DNA from: Rapana venosa
Lineage: Eukaryota > Mollusca > Gastropoda > Neogastropoda > Muricidae
Direction: 5' to 3'
Assembly: GCA_028751875.1 (NCBI GenBank)
Contig: CM054155.1
Location: 55,996,880 to 56,060,879, forward strand
DNA length: 64,000 nucleotides
Shown here: positions 55,191 through 64,000 of the stretch, in pieces
How the letters are laid out: every line of letters starts with the position of its first letter
Position numbering within the stretch: the stretch's first letter is position 1
The notes under the pieces: model-generated
What the model was told of the DNA's origin: nothing
Databases searched by the model: none
Seen by the model: the letters and a program-made list of their open reading frames with translations, nothing else
Program-made: the position numbers and the translations under genes

Positions 55191-56660
55191 TGAAAACGGT
55201 AGGTCTGCTAAACTGGAAGATGTCTACTGCTAACTCAAACCAGATGAGAACAATTGATTATCGTTCACTACTGTGTTAAATCATTCACAGATATGATAAA
55301 CCGATGAATAAACAATGGATTTATGACCGGGCAAACAATTTACAAAGGTGCGGACTTCAGGGATTGGTATTTTACAATGTGGCAATCACAAAGACGTCTT
55401 GACAACATGAAGACAAAGGAAAAGGCGCAATTGCAAAATGTTTTAAAACCTGAGATTGACCAAAGCATTCCAGAACATTGATGGCATGAAAGATATGTCT
55501 ATACAGAGAGTGATTTTTAAAAAAACTACTGTTTTCTGCTTTAAGCAGAACGTGTAAAGGTGAATCAACACAATCACTTAAAAAATTAATTATTAAATTA
55601 TGATACAGGAAACATTCATAAAGGAAATGCTTTTCATCTTGATCTTTCGGTTTAGAAAACGGACATTTTTTAAAATCTGATTCTGTTCACTATATCAATG
55701 TACATTGTTGTTAAGTGGTAAAACATTACATCTCACCTGTGACACAATAATGAGATTCCCCTATACTTGTCAACATTATTGGGATCACTCTTCTTAAAAA
55801 TCGAAACTGTGATAGCTTTTGCTCAGACTTGTGGATAAATACATTTGTCAAAAATAGAATTGAATAGTTTTATAAGGAAACAGTGTACCTCTTGGCCTCC
55901 CTTCTTCAGCATTTCAGCAGTTATGCCATCCAGACCACTTGCCTTACCATATTTTAGTTTCTCTATTGCTCTTTTCAGCTTTTCTTCTGAATTATTTTGG
56001 TTAAGTTTATGGTCTGCCTGCTTTAATAAGTCTATATTACTATGACATTGCTTGAAGAGATTACTTCTGTTACTTTGAAAAACAAAGTGATTTAACCAAT
56101 CAGCTGTTTCTATAGTGTTCTTGAAATTGGCTCTAGTGCCATATCCCATACTTTTTAACTCTTTCCAAAAAATTTGGAGAATAAGAAATATTGTGAACTA
56201 AGCTTTCTGCCTTTAGTTTTATGGATTCCTGTCTTTTTGTCTTAAGTATTTTTTTGTACATTTTTCTTGCTTGCACATAGTTAATTCTATCTTCTTCCTG
56301 TCTGGTCCTTCTAAAATGACTTAGAGTACATCTGACCCTTACACTGTCTAAGATAATACACTTGCTGGCTTCCGTTAAACATTCTAGAAATATGGACAAA
56401 ACTCTATCTCCATCAAAGTGTATCAAATTCAGAGCATTCTATTGTTGCTGTCACTTCTCGGTGCATTGATAAAATTGTCCTTTTTTGTATCATCCCATTT
56501 GAGTTTTTCTACAATAGAAGTACTTCCATATTTGTCACTGATTCCAAAACAATCTCCAGTTGTGGGGGTTTTCTGTTGCATTTTCATAACAGCATGCAGA
56601 TGATCTGATTCTGATACAATTTTTACATCCCCTGCAGTAATACTAATGTAACCCACCCTA
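55190..56660 (-). mobile_element. LINE copy with internal deletion in the reverse transcriptase
   Basis: On minus: SDHLHAVMKMQQ (endonuclease end, 56555-56600), WDDTKKDNFINAP (56465-56500), CIILDSVRVRCTLSHFRR (56290-56370), then NFKNTIETADWLNHFVF, KLKYGKASGLDGITAEM (55930-55980) and VSIFKKSDPNNVDKYRGIS (55755-55815). Right after this the frame jumps to a C-terminal Cys/His segment (CPF...KDQDEKHFLYECF, about 55600-55665), so the RT palm is deleted. Frames are broken. Same general group as 200-1990. Confidence 0.85.
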
Positions 56661-57300
56661 AAAATTGTCCAGGAAAGGGGAAAATTTTAGGGGGTAACCC
56701 ACAAAAAGAGGGATACCTGTGACCAAAGCACACACTCCATGAAGTGTAAGCCAAAAAAAATAGTACCAAAATCTTTAAATATGTTCTGAGTTAACCAAAA
56801 AGATGGAATGTTAGTTTTTTTACTGGTATTTTAGATAGTTTAAAAAGTATTTTTGGTTTGTATTAAAATTCATAAATGTTTAGAAAATTGTAATAGTAAA
56901 GGAAGAAAGTGTAGGAATCTCAACATTTTTCTGAGACTTCCTGTTGACTTGAGACACCTCACAGTTCCCAGCTAATCATGAGAAAGTTGACAGTCGCCAG
57001 CTAAGACAGGTTCATAGTTGGTCTAGAGGCAGCATGTGTTGCCCACCCAAATAGTTAGGGCTATGATCCTGTTCTTTTTTTTTTTGGTAAGGGTCAATTC
57101 TTATTGATTGTGCTTTGGTTATTAGGGGTTTGTATGCTGATATGTGCTGCTATAATATTTTTGAGAGAAAATTAGCATTTGGGAAGAATGTGGTTTTGAT
57201 ATGTTTCTGAAGTTATCTAGGTCAAAGTAAAATGTCATGATTAGAAATGCATTGATGTTTTCCTAGCCAGAAGGCCTTCACAAAATATCTTCCTGTCCCC
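56660..57300. other. Spacer, likely part of the LINE 5' region
   Basis: It lies between an endonuclease end (56650) and an ORF1-like coiled coil (57367), so it may be the damaged endonuclease of the same copy, but no motif is readable. Confidence 0.35.
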
Positions 57301-57740
57301 AGGTGTTAACAAAGTCAAAGAAATTCAGTATATCTATAACACTGTCTGTAGTTATGCTACTGTCTTCTATTTCGTTTTCTTCAATATTGATGAACAAAGG
57401 TTACACACTTTGGAGTATTGTTCTATCTTTTCTTGATTGTGCTCCAATTGTTGTACCCTGTCCATCAAGATCTGCTTTTCTTCTTTAGAGTCTTTTATTT
57501 TTACCCCGTTTTCTTTCACACATTTCTTTACTTTACTTAACTCCTCTGGGGGTTGGCGATGGGCTGTTGACAAGAAGCAGAAGTTTGCAGGTGGCATTGG
57601 GCTTTACGTCCTCCTGGGTTTCCCCATGTGGGACATAAATTTGCAGGATGTTCTCTACTTTAATAAGGAAATTACCATGTTTAGAAGGCGTGCTTCATCG
57701 TCAATTTTGGTGTGGCTGTTGCCTGCGTGTATCTGTTTCT
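57300..57740 (-). mobile_element. LINE ORF1-like coiled coil fragment
   Basis: The minus frame 57367-57597 reads ELSKVKKCVKENGVKIKD, SKEEKQILMDRVQQLEHN then QEKIEQYSKVCNLCSSI. The 'LExxQExIEQYSRRxNLRxxGI' pattern is the usual link between the coiled coil and the RNA-binding domain of LINE ORF1. It is in the right orientation and position to belong to the LINE at 55190-56660. Confidence 0.75.
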
Positions 57741-57744
57741 GGTG

Positions 57745-58137
57745 GTGACAAAGTTTTGGTGGAACTGGTAGGTGGATCCGAGTGACTGGTCAAATAATAA
57801 GGATACTGAAGAGTATTGTCCTAGCTGCATGTAAACAAGTCAGCTGTTCGGATTTTTTGTGTGCACATGCAACTTGCATGTAAAAGGGCAAGGCTACAAT
57901 CTTGGAGCTATGTAAGCTAAAGCTAAGGGTCCTAAAGGTGTTTTTTTGGCAACACAACAACAGGCGCTTGAATTTCTTGAATTATAATGTTGGAACAAGA
58001 GCAACAACTCAACTTGACGTTTTTTACTGACTGGCGCTTTAAACAGATTCACCAAGAACTTCAGCTTCAGCCATCTTACATAAAAACCAACACTGATGAA
58101 AACTTTCTGCAGCTAGACAGTAATATCAAACGTATCA
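57745..58137. other. Spacer
   Basis: Unique sequence with no recognised gene. Leads into the GA array. Confidence 0.4.
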
Positions 58138-58312
58138 CAGAGGGGAGAGAGGGAGAAAAGAGAAGGGGAGAAGAGAAAGAAGGAGAGAAAGAGAGAGAGA
58201 GAGAGAAAAGAGAGAGAGAAGAGAGAGAAGGGGAGAGAAGGAGAAGGGGAGAGAGGGGACAGAGAGAAAGGAGAGAGAGGATAGAGAGAGAGAGAAATGA
58301 GAGAGAGAGAGA

Positions 58313-58350
<38 letters not shown>

Positions 58351-58396
58351 AAGAGAGAGAAGGAGAGAGAGAGAGAGAAAAGGAGAGAGAGAGAAG

Positions 58397-58446
<50 letters not shown>

Positions 58447-58525
58447 ATAAAGAGAAGGAGAGATAGAGGGAGAGAGAGAGAGAAGGAGAGAGAGGGTGAG
58501 AGAGAGAAGGAGAGAGAGAGAGAAA

Positions 58526-58607
<82 letters not shown>

Positions 58608-58836
58608 GAGAGAGAGAGAGAGAGAAGGAGAGAAAGAGAGAAGGAGAGAAAGAGAAAGAGAGAGAGAAGGAAAGAGAGAGAGAAGGAAAGAGAGAAAGAG
58701 AGAGAGAAGGAGAGAGAGAGAGAGAGAAGGGAAGAAAGAGAGAGAAGGAAAGAGAGGGAGAGAGAAGAAGGAAAGAGAGAAAGAGAGAGAGAAGGAGAGA
58801 GAGAGAGAGAGAAGGAGAGAAAGAGAGAGAGAGACT
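58137..58836. repeat. (GA)n array of about 700 bases
   Basis: Almost pure purine: GAGAGA with AAGGAGA and AAAG interruptions. The Arg/Glu and Ser/Leu frames on the two strands are artefacts. Confidence 0.95.
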
Positions 58837-58839
58837 CTT

Positions 58840-59230
58840 GCAAAAAAATGAGATTCATATCTCAGATTAGGCAAACTGAAGCGAAGGTGTCCGGGACGTG
58901 CAGAATTACCGTGATGTGTGCGGTAAAACAACAGTGGTCAGCTAACTAGGGGCAGCACACAACACACACGCGTGTGTCCAGCCGCGGATGGACACACAAT
59001 TATCTGGTCATCACGACAGCGGGGTGGTCAAAACAACACAGAGAAAGCAAACCACAGAGACGATGACCACAGAGTCGCTGTATGGAGGCTGGCACAGACA
59101 ACAGGGTGTTTTGGAAAGTGCAAACAAAAGCTCAAGAAAGACTTTGGAAAGACGATCAATGTCGACAGATTGTTAGTGTTGTTGTTCTTTCTTTAAAAAC
59201 AATCCTGCGAGCAAATTCCCACGTACAAAT
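58840..59230. other. Spacer with an unassigned 74-codon frame
   Basis: Frame 58972-59196 includes HRDDDHRVAVWRLAQTTGCF then GKCKQKLKKDF. I do not recognise it and no splice sites or family support a gene. Confidence 0.3.
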
Positions 59231-59233
59231 TTA

Positions 59234-59625
59234 ATGCACACACACACACACACGCAGACACGCGCGCGCGCGCACGCATACTCGCACATACACATACATG
59301 CAAACACGTATACACACACACACACGCAAGCACACACACGTACGCAAACAAACGCACACACACATGCGCACACACAGACACACACGCACATTCACATTAA
59401 AACACATTCACACACCCCACACACACGTACGTACGCACGCGCCAAAGATTTAATACGGTATGCACGTCCCTCACAACACACACACAACAACAACCCAAAA
59501 CCCAATCACGCACCAAAACCCCAATACACACACACGCACGCGCACACACCCCCACACGCACACACACCGCGCCACACAGACACACACGCCGCCCCACACA
59601 CACACACACTATACGCCGCGCGCCG
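59234..59625. repeat. (CA)n-rich tract with CG
   Basis: CACACA/CACGCA in several blocks, including gcgcgcgcgcgc at 59263-59273. His/Thr frames are artefacts. Confidence 0.88.
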
Positions 59626-59950
59626 TATTCATAATCCATCCTCCTTCACAAAACACAACACAAAACAAAAATCCCAAACCCCAAAACATAACTTAAAACA
59701 ATAACACACAAAACGACTAAAAACAACATCAACCCCCCAAAAGACAACGGGGGACAAAAAAGATTGATTTAAAATTTTCTCCGGAAATAAACACAGTAAC
59801 TTAATCAAAAAAGTTAATAAAAAAATGGCACACAAAACCAAAAATACAATTAAAAAAATAACAAAAATTTTTAATTTTTGGATGTGAATTGACAACAGGG
59901 GGAAATGAGCAAATGGGAAAAAAACCCAATCAGAAAAAAAAAAACCTGGT
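59625..59950. other. A-rich spacer
   Basis: Mostly A and C words (aaaacaac). No gene. Confidence 0.4.
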
Positions 59951-59960
59951 TGGTGTGTGT

Positions 59961-60003
59961 GGGGGGGGGGGGGGGGTGGGGAAAGGGGGGGGGGGGGAGG
60001 GGT

Positions 60004-60042
<39 letters not shown>
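59961..60042. repeat. Poly(G) with few interruptions
   Basis: About 80 bases with only t, a and aaa breaks, ending in a G run of about 39. Gly and Pro frames are artefacts. Confidence 0.9.
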
Positions 60043-60044
<2 letters not shown>

Positions 60045-60264
60045 AGGTGGCTACTTCAGCACAACACAACACCACACTCATGCAACATGACGTCACTGCA
60101 AGGCAATACCCTTGACGTGTCTTGCCCGCCATAAGACCTTGACGACGTAATAGCCCGCTTTGGGCGGGAGATACCGAAACTTGACTGCTTTTCGGGCTAT
60201 AGAAGAGCGCCCGACTGGCAATGCTCTGCCTCCCACTGTGTGCAAAGGGAAGGTACCAGAAATC

Positions 60265-60560
60265 GATACATATATCTATATATTATATCTATATATATTT
60301 TTATATACATATATCATATATCTATTATATAAAAAAATAATATATAAAAATCTCTCTCTTCTCTCCTATATATAATATATATTATATATATATAAGTGGG
60401 GGTGTGTGTGTTTGGGGGTGTGGGTGTGGGGGGTTGTGAGGTTTGGGTGACTTAATTATTTTACAGAACACCAGACGAAAGCAAATCCTAAAGTCTTGGA
60501 ATAATGGCAGGGGGGAGGGGGGGGGGGGGGGGAAGCGAGGGGGGGGGGGGGTTATTGATT
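60265..60560. repeat. TA-rich stretch and short G-runs
   Basis: TATATAT stretches at 60268-60392, then G-runs at 60508-60551. No gene. Confidence 0.8.
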
Positions 60561-60659
60561 TTAAATACAAATTGTAATAACAGCCAAATATTGAGGAATA
60601 TTTTGTGTATGTTCAAGGTAAAAGAATGTGTGTGCACTTGCACACACATATATCACCAT

Positions 60660-60720
60660 CATATTTTTCTTCATCATCATCATCTTTTTCATCATCATCA
60701 TCATCATCATCATCACAACA
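60660..60720. repeat. (ATC)n microsatellite
   Basis: About 18 ATC/TCA units with ttttt interruptions, ending just before the exon-like copy at 60722. Confidence 0.88.
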
Positions 60721-60721
60721 C

Positions 60722-60780
60722 TCACCTTCCACCTGCTGTTCTCCCTCCACCCCCTTGTGCAATAAAAGTGGCCTCCTCCC
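60722..60780 (-). pseudogene. Decayed partial copy 3 of the filamin-type exon
   Basis: On minus: GGAGGAGGCCACTTTTATTG, CACAAGGGGGTGGAGGGAGA and a donor-like GGTGGAAGGTGAGT. It matches bases of the exon at 61793-61936 (EEATFIAQG vs EEASFIVQG) but lacks about 15 bases before the donor. Confidence 0.6.
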
Positions 60781-60799
60781 TCCCCCCCCCCCCCCCCCC

Positions 60800-61560
60800 C
60801 TTCCTCTCTCTCTCTCTGATGTTAGAAGTATGGCAAATAGTTATATGATAAATACATCTGGATGTATGTATTCTACCTTGGCAAATGTGCTGGTGAAGAT
60901 CATGAACGTTTTATATTTGATCTGCCACAACTCTGTACAACTTCTCGGCTACGACAGCACAGTATGAACAGGGAGGATGTGGCCTCTAAGAAAGAGGCTG
61001 CATAATTATTACATTTCGCCGTGTAGGCAAAGTGTATCCAACGGCAGTTTTCAACCACCACCCAAGGAAACAGCGCTGCACAATTTGCAGGTAAGTCCCA
61101 AAATAGTAACACGTCTCTCTGATCGCATGGGAGGTAATCTACTTACCACACCATCACACTTAATAAACGCCAACAGCTTTTTAAAACATATGTAACAGAT
61201 TTGGATACAGTAAAAGCAACGTTTGTGATTCTACTCCTTGACAAATCTTTTTTGCGCCATCTTCTCTGACCTTCCTGTGCTTGCTGTTCTCACGCCGCTC
61301 ATTTCAGTATTCCCGTCACAGCCATACCCAGATTCGTTATACCGAATCCCAAGGGTCGGAAGTCCATAGGGAGCTCATCAATATTAGGCCCGCCGTGGGG
61401 CCACCAGCCAGAGAGGCTCTGCGCTAATGCTGGGTCACTTTGGTAGTGTTCAGAGCCTAGTACTTTTTGTCAGTGCTAGAAATTTGTGATGATTTCTCAG
61501 CGTAGTTTCTTCGACTGTTGCATTTGTTATTTTCGGCAAGTCACATATCGATTATGAGGG
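60800..61560. other. Spacer between exon-like copies
   Basis: Unique sequence with a plus-strand cag|gtaagt at 61087-61095 but no supported open exon. Confidence 0.4.
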
Positions 61561-61599
61561 TTTGGCCTAGCGCTTTTCAGCGTTTCTACAGACTAGCCC

Positions 61600-61690
61600 T
61601 CTTGTGCCTTGCCACAGTGGCAGTGACGCCCTGTTCCTCCCCCACCCACCCCTGTACAGTAAAGGTGGCCCTCCTCCTCCCCCCCCTCCT
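61600..61690 (-). pseudogene. Decayed partial copy 2 of the filamin-type exon
   Basis: On minus it encodes RATFTVQGWVGEEQGVTATV, close to EASFIVQGVEEEQDITAAV of the exon at 61793. The bases after ACTGTGG differ and the donor GTGAGT is absent (gcaaggcacaag). Just upstream is a C/T-rich repeat (61678-61735). Confidence 0.65.
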
Positions 61691-61792
61691 CCCCCTCCTC
61701 TCCTCTCCCTCCCTCCCTCCCCCCCCCTTTCTTTCTCCGTCCCTTCTCTCCCCCACATCCCCCCCTTCCCCCCCACACTCACACACACTCAC

Positions 61793-61936
61793 TTTCCACA
61801 GCGGCAGTGATGTCCTGCTCCTCCTCCACCCCCTGTACAATGAAGCTGGCCTCCTCGCCCCTCACCCCCTGCCTCAGCCCCTCCCCCACCGCTCTCACAT
61901 CCCGGGGGTCGTACACCCTCACGCTCCCCCCGCTAC
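61793..61936 (-). CDS. Filamin-type Ig repeat exon
   Basis: Minus strand: acceptor ggatttttcAG, donor ggaaAGTGAGTG. The exon has 144 bases, 47 codons plus split codons, phase 1 at both ends. It encodes SGGSVRVYDPRDVRAVG then EGLRQGVRGEEASFIVQG and VEEEQDITAAVE. The 'GL..GxxGExAxFxV' string is the first half of a filamin repeat, where FLN proteins have '(V/A)xGPGLxxGxxGxPAxFxV'. No stop or frameshift. With the exons at 48742 and 30138 it argues for a filamin-like gene transcribed from right to left. The degree of divergence leaves open a TRIM or other filamin-domain protein. Confidence 0.78.
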
Positions 61937-61983
61937 CTGAAAAATCCAAGCAAGAAGGGGGGTCAGTTCATAGTGTTGTGTAT

Positions 61984-62271
61984 AAAGGAGGTAAAGGAGT
62001 CCCATAACCTATAAGGTCGTAGGGGAGCGAGGCGTCAGAGACCTCACTTCTCTAGGGCCAGCATATTGAGGGCGGCGCCCATCTCCTCTCCCTCGCTGCT
62101 TTTACCTTCCCTGACCCTAAAGAGGGCAGGTACCCATTTACAGCTGGGTGAACTGGGGGAACTGTACTGAAGCCAAGGCGCACAAACAGTCACCCATCCA
62201 AGTGGTAACCACGCTCGACGCTGCTTAACTTGGCTGGGGGAAAGCGAGTGCTCCGACCACTGAGCTATCCT
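61984..62271 (-). mobile_element. tRNA/5S rRNA chimeric SINE, copy 3, with target-site duplication
   Basis: Minus orientation: aggatagctcagtggtcgga (A box), 5S-derived ccaagttaagcagcgtcgag and ttaccacttggatgggtgac, body, then cctttacctcctttat. The 9-base GTTGTGTAT flanks it at 61975-61983 and 62272-62280. It lies about 40 bases upstream of the filamin-type exon acceptor. Confidence 0.92.
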
Positions 62272-62419
62272 GTTGTGTATGCTTCTCTGAATTCCAATTC
62301 ATTATTTTCTGTCAGGCAATGGAGGACTATAGGTATACCATTACAAGAAACGAACTCATAACTTGAACAACTTTATTATTTTTGATAAGCAGCGCAAAAT
62401 GGTGAGTTTTCTTTTCTTT

Positions 62420-63280
62420 TATCTGTTCTAAAGGCCTTGAACATGTTTTATGATGCTATTTTTTAAACAGTGTTTCTCCTTAAACAGTCAGCAGAGTTTT
62501 CATATTGAGGTTTTTATACTTCAAAACATAAAGTTGTTAATTTTTGTAAAAATCTTTTGCCAGTTTCCATTGAAGAGTCGACATTTTATTTTAGAAAGGT
62601 GGGTTTATAATGGAGTATTGATGCCAGTAGTAAATGTTTGTAAATATCTAGAAATATTCTTCTCAACTCGAATGAGTTTTCGTGAAGCGTGTAAAGATCT
62701 TGCAAATATGACCAACGATTAGTGGATTGTTCTTGGCAGAAATGGTCTGATCATATTCAGAATAGCGACAGATTGACTGTTTACAGAACGTTGTGTACTG
62801 TTTCTGGCTTGAAGCCATATTTAAGGTTAGATATGGATAAACATTTAAGGTTTATAATGACAAGATTTAGATTAGGTGTATCAGAAATAGCTGTTCATTA
62901 TTAAAGATATAGAAATGTTAGTAATGATGAATTGATTTGTCGTATGTGTAAAGAGGCAGAAGAAAACGAAGTTCATTTTGTTCTATGTTGCCCTGTTCTA
63001 ACAAGAATTCCAGAACAGTTCACTAAGCCCAAATATTATAGACAGCCATCATTGTTTGAATTAACCTTGTTGATGTCATCATCCTCTCCTGAAGTAGTCC
63101 CTAATTTTGCCTTGTATTTATATAAAGCATTTAAGCTTAGAGACCTTATTATGTCGTGAGAATATTTTTTATCATATGCAATCAGTCTATATCATTTTTT
63201 AAAATTTTTGGATCTTACTACATGTGTTGCAATTATCATATCATGTTCATATACCCCTTGGCCTATAAATGAAAAAAACG

Positions 63281-63283
<3 letters not shown>
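62420..63283 (+). mobile_element. LINE 3' end with (CT)n tail, copy 3
   Basis: Frame 62450-62722 encodes RWVYNGVLMPVVNVCKYLEI then FFSTRMSFREACKDLA (thumb region of RT). Frame 62722-62904 continues QKWSDHIQNSDRL and GLKPYLRLDMDKHLRFIM; frame 62932-63159 has CRMCKEAEENEVHFVLCC, PVL, SLFELTLLMSSSSPEVV and ALYLYKAFKLRDLI. A region between thumb and C-terminus is deleted. The stop is followed by about 125 bases and ends ggcctataaatgaaaaaaac, then (CT)n at 63283-63348. Confidence 0.86.

Positions 63284-63348
<65 letters not shown>
63283..63348. repeat. (CT)n microsatellite, tail of a LINE
   Basis: About 32 CT units directly following the LINE 3' UTR at 63283. The Leu/Ser frame is an artefact. Confidence 0.92.
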
Positions 63349-63349
<1 letters not shown>

Positions 63350-63424
63350 GTATTCAGTCTCCTTTTTTAGGGTCGTCTGCTATCACTTAAAGGGGAAAGA
63401 CGTTAAATTGAAGACTTACACGCA

Positions 63425-63456
63425 CACGCACATACAAACACACACACACACACACA

Positions 63457-63495
<39 letters not shown>

Positions 63496-63769
63496 TGTTA
63501 TGTTGCAGATAGTTAGTTGTTTAGTTAGAAGCCCTGTTGGCAAACTTTTGTAATTGTTCTTGCTGCAGTTTAAGCTGTTTCAATGCCCCCCACCCCCCGT
63601 CCCTCCCAAAATTTCTTAGTATTTTTTTTTCTTGCATCTCGTGCACAGACACTAATAGGTAAACACACACACACACACGCACGCACGCACGCGCACGCAC
63701 GCACGTACACCCCTACCTTAGCTCGAAAATATACATCTATTCACATTCTTGCAAGCACACCTAAATAAA

Positions 63770-63806
<37 letters not shown>

Positions 63807-63945
63807 CACGCGCGCTCATGCGAACATACGCACAAACATACTCATGCACGCAAGCACGCACACACACTCACACACACACACACACACACACGTACGCGCG
63901 CACACACACACTAACAAAAACACACACATTCACGCACGCACGCAC
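63425..63945. repeat. (CA)n and (GCAC)n tracts
   Basis: CA at 63436-63456, GCAC tetramers at 63457-63494, CA/GCAC at 63663-63705, CA at 63773-63804 and again at 63866-63915. Four blocks share the CA-to-GCAC order. Confidence 0.88.
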
Positions 63946-63956
63946 AGACACACATA

Positions 63957-64000
63957 AGGAAGGAAGGTGGCAGGATGGTTAAGACGTTTGCCTGCCAACA
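63957..64000 (+). mobile_element. Head of a third tRNA-like SINE, cut by the window edge
   Basis: aggaaggaaggtggcagg + atggttaagacgtttgcctg ccaaca matches 17085-17130. ATGGTTAAGACGTTTGCC looks like a tRNA D-arm, so this is probably a tRNA-derived SINE continuing beyond the edge. Confidence 0.65.

Noticed and set aside
58076..58931. Long Ser/Leu (minus) and Arg/Glu (plus) open frames of up to 272 codons
   Set aside because: They cover a pure GA/CT tract in several frames at once, as expected for a repeat, not a gene.

Overview
The window is a stretch of animal genome. It is intron-rich and packed with simple repeats and non-LTR retrotransposon (LINE) and SINE debris, and it has no prokaryotic-style operons. 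The LINE and SINE types, the very long (CA)n, (CT)n and (GT)n tracts and the two recognisable host genes suggest a marine lophotrochozoan, most likely a mollusc (perhaps a gastropod). That placement is inference. Most long open frames in the region are artefacts of simple repeats (His/Thr, Cys/Val, Arg/Glu and Ser/Leu polymers) and are not genes.

Two host genes can be supported, and they converge. On the + strand, about 4.2-13.1 kb, five short exons with good splice sites encode part of a VWDE-like secreted protein (von Willebrand factor D and EGF domains). Four of them chain in correct phase: a post-VWD segment, an EGF-like exon and two exons of the segment that follows EGF in VWDE. A fifth, collinear exon lies 4.3 kb further on, but one exon expected between them is missing; a 1-kb GT tract and poorly ordered sequence fill that gap. 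On the - strand, about 61.9 kb down to 30.1 kb, separate exons encode pieces of filamin-type immunoglobulin repeats. The best three use phase-1 boundaries. One carries a one-base frameshift, one runs into a 2.8-kb minisatellite, and one has two decayed partial copies beside it.

The rest is repeats. At least five LINE types are present as broken 3' or internal fragments: one group whose copies end in (CT)n tails, an L2-like relic, RTE-like and GRxxK-type C-termini, and a CR1/Rex-like terminus. Two SINE families are abundant: a tRNA/5S rRNA chimera, three copies of which have clear target-site duplications, and a tRNA-headed family with a tail near CCTCGATATAAAAGAATAAA. A third tRNA-like SINE head sits at the right edge. 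A third mobile unit of about 65 bp (AGCGCT ... TATATAAATTCC ... ATT repeats) occurs six times, mostly nested in other repeats. Minisatellites have units of 53, 36 (perfect hairpins), 37 (a CRE palindrome in each unit), 23, 62 and 43 bp; two unrelated arrays are 43 bp.

Several intervals (10.5-12.3, 24.3-25.0, 33.5-38.8, 49.4-53.1 kb) hold sequence in which nothing can be recognised. Parts of them look like unpolished or collapsed repeat assembly, so absence of exons there is weak evidence.
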